NCBI GenBank assembly: GCA_945787595.1
Contig: CALZJV010000462.1
Location: 1 to 10,108 of the forward strand
Direction of reading: 5' to 3'
From: an uncultured Desulfobacterales bacterium
GTDB lineage: Bacteria; Desulfobacterota; Desulfobacteria; Desulfobacterales; JAFDCJ01
DNA: 10,108 nt
Shown here piece by piece: positions 6,231-10,108 of this stretch (position 1 is its first letter; the number at the start of each line of letters is the position of its first letter). Under the pieces are notes generated by a model, which ran no database searches, was not told the DNA's origin, and saw only the letters and a program-made list of their open reading frames with translations. Made by a program: the position numbers and the translations under genes.

Positions 6231-7070
6231 ATGACCACCCGAATTGTAATTCAGCCTTCTGAAGGGACCCAAAGGGAATTTGTGATCAAAGTCCAATCGT
6301 GGGCAAACGAGGTTTTGGAGAAAAAAGGGCCTTTAGCGGCACCTCGCTTTATTTCCATAAACATCTGGAGACGTTTGGATGAATTACAATCCTTTTATCA
6401 GCAAGAAAAACAGGAACTTGGGATAGCGGCGGGAGAAGAGACGGATTTTTTGGCCACCCATGAAGCATGGAGGGGTCATCCGCGGATCCACATCTGCCAA
6501 GAAAGGGTAAAAGAGGTACCTGATGCTGTCCTCCAGAGCGTCCTGCATCATGAGATTAGCCATGCCCTTCATCACGGAACACCGGAATTTTACGCCTTTC
6601 GATACTCAACCAAATTGCAGGAAGCTGGGCGCTTATGTGGGCTGGACTTAGCTCTTCTGCAGCAATGTGTTTACATGCTTTCTGTAGCTATCAAAGACTA
6701 TGACGTCGTCACGTGGCTCACTGATATAGGACTTGGTTTCGGTCAACTACACCTTCTTGAATATTTGATTTCTGACACAGAAGACGAGCGCCGAATTTGG
6801 GAGATGGTTTGGACCAATCCCGCTCGGCGCAAATTAGCCTTGGCTCTTTTTTTGAAAACACTTCTTCCCATTGAGGCCTTGGTCTCACTCAGAGTTGAAA
6901 GGGCTGAAATCATAAAAGATCAGTGGAAAGAGGCCTACCGTTGGCTTTCTGAGACAACACATGAAAGTCTCGTCTCATTCGCCCACAACACAATGGAGTA
7001 CAGAGATAAGCCTTTTCAGCAGCGGTTGGAAAATGTGACGCTTAAACTAATCTTGGAGGCTTCGCTTTGA
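6231..7070 (+). CDS. Uncharacterised protein with HEISH zinc-metallopeptidase motif
   Basis: This 279-residue cytoplasmic-looking protein has no signal peptide or membrane segment. The only clear motif is HExxH at residues 107-111 (HEISH) within VLHHEISHALHHG, the active-site helix of zincin metallopeptidases: H107 and H111 would bind zinc and E108 would be the catalytic base. The metzincin third histidine is absent; a later glutamate such as E131 could be the third ligand in a gluzincin-like arrangement, but I cannot assign it. The preceding strand RIHICQERV fits the edge strand seen before the active helix in minigluzincins. The remaining two-thirds is predominantly helical. The ATG starts 3 bp after the FmdB-like stop, with only a weak ribosome binding site, which implies translational coupling. 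I do not recognise a named family. Peptidase activity is a hypothesis from one motif; a structural zinc site is possible. Confidence 0.65.
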   Translation: MTTRIVIQPSEGTQREFVIKVQSWANEVLEKKGPLAAPRFISINIWRRLDELQSFYQQEKQELGIAAGEETDFLATHEAWRGHPRIHICQERVKEVPDAVLQSVLHHEISHALHHGTPEFYAFRYSTKLQEAGRLCGLDLALLQQCVYMLSVAIKDYDVVTWLTDIGLGFGQLHLLEYLISDTEDERRIWEMVWTNPARRKLALALFLKTLLPIEALVSLRVERAEIIKDQWKEAYRWLSETTHESLVSFAHNTMEYRDKPFQQRLENVTLKLILEASL

Positions 7071-7605
7071 GCATCCATTCTTAGGATATTTTGCTATTTA
7101 TTGCGAAAAAGGGGCAAACAGATTTAAGGTTAGCTGAACAAATACATAATAAAATCAAAATATTGATCGGATTTGACTTGGGCACGAAGACCCAATTCAG
7201 GCCATCGTAAATACTATTAGACTCCCATACGTAATCCCCAATTTTGGGAATTTAAGAATGTTGCCAAAATTCCGCGGTTTAGATAGACTGGTACTGACTG
7301 AAGACTATTGGCAATAGTCCTTGTCAGAACGTAGCATTGGATCTTGATCTATGTTTGTAGCCGCTCATCATTATGGGGTACTCTAAAACACCGAACAGCA
7401 TTTCGAATTAGCGTCTATACACAGCAGATCTCGACCTTACTAAGTAACTGATACCATCAGTATGCTTGCATCTTATAGCGTTCAAGAATGATGCAAGTAG
7501 TCTTGAGTTTTAACATGTACAAAAAAGCGAGCACTGGAAGATAAAATTATGGGTCAAAAACCAAATTTTATTACCGACTCATGATAGACATAAGGCTCGC
7601 TTTTT
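7071..7605. other. Non-coding, decayed mobile-element zone (left part)
   Basis: I see no supportable gene in these 535 bp. There are several short palindromes: AATTTTGG/CCAAAATT (7240-7247 and 7264-7271) and GACTATTG-G-CAATAGTC (7303-7319). The second overlaps a copy of a diverged direct repeat (7308-7339) whose partner is at 8182-8213. One arm of a 12-bp inverted repeat is at 7521-7532 and the other at 7595-7606. Stops are frequent in all frames, consistent with degenerated sequence. Confidence 0.5.
7308..7339. repeat. Diverged 32-bp direct repeat, copy 1
   Basis: This copy aligns without gaps to 8182-8213. Bases 1-13 (TTGGCAATAGTCC) are identical and 25 of 32 positions match overall; all seven differences are transitions. 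The two copies lie on either side of the IS21 istA fragment. It may be part of an older duplicated element. Confidence 0.5.
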
Positions 7606-7606
7606 T
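7521..7606. repeat. 12-bp perfect inverted repeat at the 3' end of the istA fragment
   Basis: AAAAAAGCGAGC (7521-7532) and GCTCGCTTTTTT (7595-7606) are exact reverse complements separated by 62 bp. The right arm coincides with the point where the istA reading frame loses similarity and stops. The arms could be part of an element terminus, a broken terminator-like structure, or paired internal repeats of an IS. They are too far apart for a simple terminator. Confidence 0.55.
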
Positions 7607-8082
7607 CAACTCCAAAACAAGTTGATAGTAGGCGCACGACGCACTTGCATGTCAATCGGCATCGAATACAGGTTTTTATCGATAATATCCGTAGAATATT
7701 TGTCCACCTTCCCACACGATGTCTCCAGGTTGCTAAAGCCGACATCCGGCAAGGCGATCAGATATTGCTCTTCTGCCTCGAACAGCTCATTGACCGTCTG
7801 TTCTCTGCCGGCAAGCCGGTGGTTGCCATATGAAAGACAATCTTGCAAAAGCTTTTCGTTTAATGCATCTAATGTCTCAGCTTCCGGGATCGGTACCATG
7901 TAGTTACGCCGGCAATAACCCACTAAACCTTCAACACCGCCTTTTTCACGTCCTTGGCCGGGGTTGCAAAAACGAGGAGTAAAATTGTAGTATCCCCGAA
8001 ACTTATCATAGGACTGCTGAAGTACCCGCTTTTTACCTCGTAAAACCTTTTGAACCGCTGTGGTTAAGGGGTCAATTTTAGG
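7606..8082 (-). pseudogene. istA: IS21-family transposase IstA, internal fragment
   Basis: On the minus strand one frame stays open from just after a TAA at 8083-8085 to the stop at 7606-7608. The translation starts with LTTAVQKVLRGKKR, corresponding to the region just after the second catalytic Asp of IstA (normally in a DNL context). It continues through GYYNFTPRFCNPGQGREKGGVEGLVGYCRRNYMVPIP, which contains the third DDE residue, Glu, at 7930-7932, and GKVDKYSTDIIDKNLYSMP. The catalytic Asp is replaced by a break (IDPLTT), the N-terminal helix-turn-helix half and first Asp are absent, and similarity at the C-terminal end stops about where the 12-bp inverted repeat begins. IstA proteins are around 400-500 residues; only about 155 remain. 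No istB ATPase gene is visible. It is a dead fragment of an IS21 element, unable to transpose. Confidence 0.85.
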
Positions 8083-8181
8083 TTAGCAAAACCATTGACG
8101 GGGACCGACTCGCAGAGATAAAACTGCACAATACCATCAGGAATGTACAGAATTTCGCTCTCAGCGGAATACCACCGAATC

Positions 8182-8213
8182 TTGGCAATAGTCCTCATCA
8201 GGATGTGGCGCTG
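8182..8213. repeat. Diverged 32-bp direct repeat, copy 2
   Basis: Partner of 7308-7339, in the same orientation and about 874 bp away. It lies inside a 65-codon minus-strand open frame (8064-8261) that I cannot assign to a family. Read on the plus strand, the aligned codons give RILAIVLIRM here and RLLAIVLVRT in the other copy. Confidence 0.5.
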
Positions 8214-8309
8214 AGCCAAACTTGAATTTAGAAGGTTTTCCAGTTGAAAAATGCTTGACAACGCCTTGCCGTTTCACAGAAAAAAGTAATTTTTAAAGGG
8301 AGGGTTGAC

Positions 8310-8657
8310 TTGAGAAAAGATAGACTGGAGGAATTAACCGTAAGTGACTATCAGGATTTGGTGGATGAGTGGATAAAAACCTTGGGGGTACGCTATTTTA
8401 GCGAGCTGACCAACCTTGGCATTCTCATGGAGGAGGTGGGAGAGGTGGCCCGGATCATGACCCGGACCTATGGGGATCAAAGTTTCAAACCCGGAGATGA
8501 TTCATCTGATTTGGCCGATGAATTGGCTGACGTCCTCTTTATAGTTTGCTGCCTTGCCAACCAGACAGGGGTGGACCTGACACGGGCCATTAAAAAAAAC
8601 CTTGAGAAAAAGACCCTGCGGGATAAAGACCGCCAAAGAAACAACCCTAAGCTATAG
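8310..8657 (+). CDS. MazG-like (YpjD-type) nucleotide pyrophosphohydrolase
   Basis: A 115-residue all-alpha NTP pyrophosphatase of the MazG superfamily. These enzymes hydrolyse (d)NTPs to the monophosphate and pyrophosphate, often as a house-cleaning function, using magnesium held by two acidic motifs. Both are present: E42-x-x-E45 in LMEEVGEVAR and E71-x-x-D74 in DELADVLFIVCCLANQTG. The C-terminal KTLRDKDR (about residues 101-108) resembles the end of Bacillus YpjD, and the length (about 110) matches this single-domain type rather than full-length MazG with two domains. The start is TTG at 8310, justified by GGGAGGG (8298-8304) 5 bp upstream and by the lack of an ATG before the catalytic helix; the first ATG would remove about 39 residues. 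A TTGACA lies at 8255-8260 without a convincing -10. A perfect tandem 10-bp repeat covers the stop codon. The exact nucleotide substrate is unknown. Confidence 0.88.
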   Translation: MRKDRLEELTVSDYQDLVDEWIKTLGVRYFSELTNLGILMEEVGEVARIMTRTYGDQSFKPGDDSSDLADELADVLFIVCCLANQTGVDLTRAIKKNLEKKTLRDKDRQRNNPKL

Positions 8658-8672
8658 CTTGTTATAGCTTGT
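8653..8672 (+). repeat. Perfect tandem 10-bp duplication across the MazG-like stop codon
   Basis: TATAGCTTGT occurs twice in immediate succession (8653-8662 and 8663-8672). The TAG stop of the MazG-like gene (8655-8657) lies in the first copy. It looks like a recent slippage duplication. Confidence 0.7.
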
Positions 8673-8793
8673 GGAATGAAAAAGCAGGGGCTATGCCCAA
8701 AAAGTGCAAAAAGGGATTAGGAATAACGCATGGAAAAAGCAGGTTACCAAAAATAGGAGAACAACTTGCCGCACAGGAAGGATAAATACAAAT

Positions 8794-9789
8794 ATGAAAG
8801 TTTTGGTAACAGGTTGTGCCGGTCACTTAGGTGAAGCACTCGTTCGTACTCTGAATAATCGGGACCATGAGGTTATAGGTATCGACCTTATTGATTCCGA
8901 TTTTACCGATGAAGTAGGAACAATAACAAACCAAGAATTTGTCAAACAATGTATGGAAGGAATAGATACAGTTTTCCATGCAGCCACTTTGCATAAGCCG
9001 CATGTTGCCACACATCGTCGGCAAGATTTTATTGATACCAATATTACAGGAACGCTCAATCTTTTAGAGGAGGCTGTTTCAGCAGGAATAAGCTCATTTA
9101 TCTACACGAGTACGACCAGCACTTTCGGCGATGCACTTACGCCATCTGATGACAATCCGGCAGCTTGGATAACTGAGGATGTAATACCTGTCCCCAAAAA
9201 CATTTATGGCGTGACCAAGGTCGCAGCGGAGAATCTTTGTCAATTATTCCATCGTAACCATCATCTCCCTTGTATTATCTTGAGAACTTCTCGTTTTTTC
9301 CCAGAGGTAGATGATAGAAAACAAGTGCGAGAAGAATATGGGGATAGCAATGCCAAAGCTAATGAATTTCTGTATCGTCGGGTGGATATTGAAGATGTGG
9401 TAAGTGCTCATCTGTTGGCGATGGAAAAAGCACCCGCAATTGGTTTTGCCCGCTATATCATCAGCGCAACGACCCCATTTTCACAAGGTGATTTGCTTGA
9501 GTTACGCTCTGATGCAGAAGCGGTACTCAAGCGAAGGGTTCCTGGCTATGAAACCGAGTATAAACGTCGTGGCTGGAAGATGTTTCCCAGAATTGATAGA
9601 GTGTATGTCAACAAGCGAGCAAGGAATGAACTCGGTTGGGAACCTCAACATAATTTCAATAATGTACTCGACCGGTTGAAAGCGAATAATAAGCTACTGA
9701 GCCCTTTGGCATACATCATCGGAGTAAAGGGCTATCATTCTGCAGAGTTTGATGATGGCCCTTACCCCATGGAATGTACGGTTAGATAA
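8794..9789 (+). CDS. NAD(P)-dependent epimerase/dehydratase family protein (extended SDR)
   Basis: A 331-residue protein of the extended short-chain dehydrogenase/reductase superfamily, which includes nucleotide-sugar epimerases and dehydratases. The N-terminal nucleotide-binding motif TGxxGxxG is T6-G-C-A-G-H-L-G13, and D31 at the end of the second strand (VIGID) favours NAD over NADP. FHAATLHKPH (61-70) matches the strand-4 loop; T107 in YTSTTSTFGD occupies the catalytic Ser/Thr position, and Y138-x-x-x-K142 (IYGVTK) is the active site. The C-terminal half includes RRVDIEDVVSAHLLAME, typical of the family. I prefer ATG 8794, after AGGAAGGA (8775-8782, a long 11-bp spacing), because an upstream in-frame GTG (8704) would add a basic tail before the Rossmann strand. 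The gene begins 136 bp after the MazG-like gene, in the same direction. No sugar-biosynthesis genes are adjacent, so the substrate is open. Confidence 0.88.
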   Translation: MKVLVTGCAGHLGEALVRTLNNRDHEVIGIDLIDSDFTDEVGTITNQEFVKQCMEGIDTVFHAATLHKPHVATHRRQDFIDTNITGTLNLLEEAVSAGISSFIYTSTTSTFGDALTPSDDNPAAWITEDVIPVPKNIYGVTKVAAENLCQLFHRNHHLPCIILRTSRFFPEVDDRKQVREEYGDSNAKANEFLYRRVDIEDVVSAHLLAMEKAPAIGFARYIISATTPFSQGDLLELRSDAEAVLKRRVPGYETEYKRRGWKMFPRIDRVYVNKRARNELGWEPQHNFNNVLDRLKANNKLLSPLAYIIGVKGYHSAEFDDGPYPMECTVR

Positions 9790-10108
9790 ACATTGGGAAA
9801 GTCGTAACTGACAGTTATTATAAGCTGATATGTGAGATCGCTAAACTAATTCATTTTAAGTACTATGAACAGAATTGTCATTTCTAACAATGCCGAACAA
9901 TGGCTTAAAGACGAATGTGATATCGCAGCGGCTTCTGCCGGGCGTTGGGGTCGAGGACTGCGACCATTAGTCCTCGGCTTTCCAAGCTATCCCCAAACTG
10001 CACAATACTGCTATCATTGCTAAGTCAGATTTAACAATCAGAATCGAGGACTGACATTACAATTCCACATTTTTTCTATTGGCGGCCTATACAAGATATT
10101 GTGGTTAT
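9790..10108. other. Downstream non-coding region with repeated TCGAGGACTG motif
   Basis: No recognised gene lies in the last 319 bp. A 52-codon open frame (9865-10023, + strand, beginning MNRIVISNNAEQWLKDECDI) has no clear ribosome binding site and no known motif; it might be a fragment. A perfect palindrome, CGAGGACT (9952-9959) and AGTCCTCG (9969-9976) with a 9-nt loop, lies within it. TCGAGGACTG (9951-9960) recurs as a direct repeat at 10044-10053. Confidence 0.5.
9952..9976. repeat. Perfect 8-bp stem-loop, motif repeated at 10044
   Basis: CGAGGACT (9952-9959) pairs with AGTCCTCG (9969-9976) around 9 nt, and G-U/G-C pairs extend the stem by a few bases. The left arm plus flanks (TCGAGGACTG) is repeated exactly at 10044-10053. 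There is no T-run after the stem, so a simple terminator is unlikely. Confidence 0.5.

Noticed and set aside
7551..8111. Possible second pair of repeats (GGGTCAA...ACCGACTC near 7551-7580 and 8069-8111)
   Set aside because: Only two words of 7-8 bp are shared, with different spacing; consistent with chance.
8064..8261. 65-codon minus-strand open frame beside the istA fragment
   Set aside because: I could not assign a family and it overlaps decayed repeat sequence; discussed only as part of the direct-repeat finding.
7281..8329. Shared AGATAGACTGG at 7281-7291 and 8319-8329
   Set aside because: Eleven bases only; the second copy lies inside the MazG-like coding start and flanks do not match.
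9865..10023. 52-codon open frame beginning MNRIVISNNAEQWLKDECDI
   Set aside because: No ribosome binding site and no known family; contains the CGAGGACT palindrome, which suggests non-coding repeat sequence.

Overview
The window looks like an accessory, partly decayed stretch of a bacterial chromosome with moderate GC content. My best guess is an anaerobic, possibly marine or sediment Desulfobacterota (delta-proteobacterial) genome. The guess rests on gene content: a long KamA-family radical SAM aminomutase, an IHF-alpha-like protein, an FmdB-type zinc ribbon, a PF12831-type flavoprotein, and long AT-rich intergenic stretches with IS debris. No rRNA, tRNA, CRISPR array or phage module was seen, so the taxonomy is inference. 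All convincing genes lie on the + strand; only a transposase remnant lies on the - strand.

Layout. 1-147: C-terminal end of an unrecognised gene. 231-749: OsmC-family peroxide-reductase-like protein. 750-1342: non-coding, with what looks like a solitary IS3-family end. 1343-2695: FAD-dependent oxidoreductase. 2696-3146: intergenic, with a strong hairpin and a candidate promoter. 3147-4946: a 599-residue KamA-family enzyme whose substrate-contact positions point to glutamate 2,3-aminomutase rather than lysine 2,3-aminomutase. 4947-5492: intergenic. 5493-5940: two gene fragments back to back, an IHF-alpha-like gene cut after its first half and a secreted FG-GAP-like protein cut after its first blade. 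6063-7070: a tight pair made of a 54-residue FmdB-like zinc ribbon and a 279-residue HEISH putative metallopeptidase. 7071-8309: a decayed mobile-element zone with an IS21 istA fragment, a 12-bp inverted repeat and a diverged 32-bp direct repeat. 8310-8657: MazG/YpjD-like pyrophosphohydrolase with a TTG start. 8794-9789: NAD-dependent epimerase/dehydratase-like protein. 9790-10108: non-coding, with a repeated TCGAGGACTG motif.

How the genes fit together. Most genes are separated by 300-600 bp and appear to be transcribed singly, so the window is not one pathway. The likely co-transcribed units are the zinc ribbon plus HEISH protein (3 bp apart) and possibly the MazG-like gene plus the epimerase. 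The most informative items are the aminomutase, which may make beta-glutamate (a compatible solute in other organisms), the unexplained zinc-ribbon/HEISH pair, and the evidence of genome erosion at 5493-5940 and 7071-8309. I did not find a convincing multi-gene novel defence or biosynthetic system.
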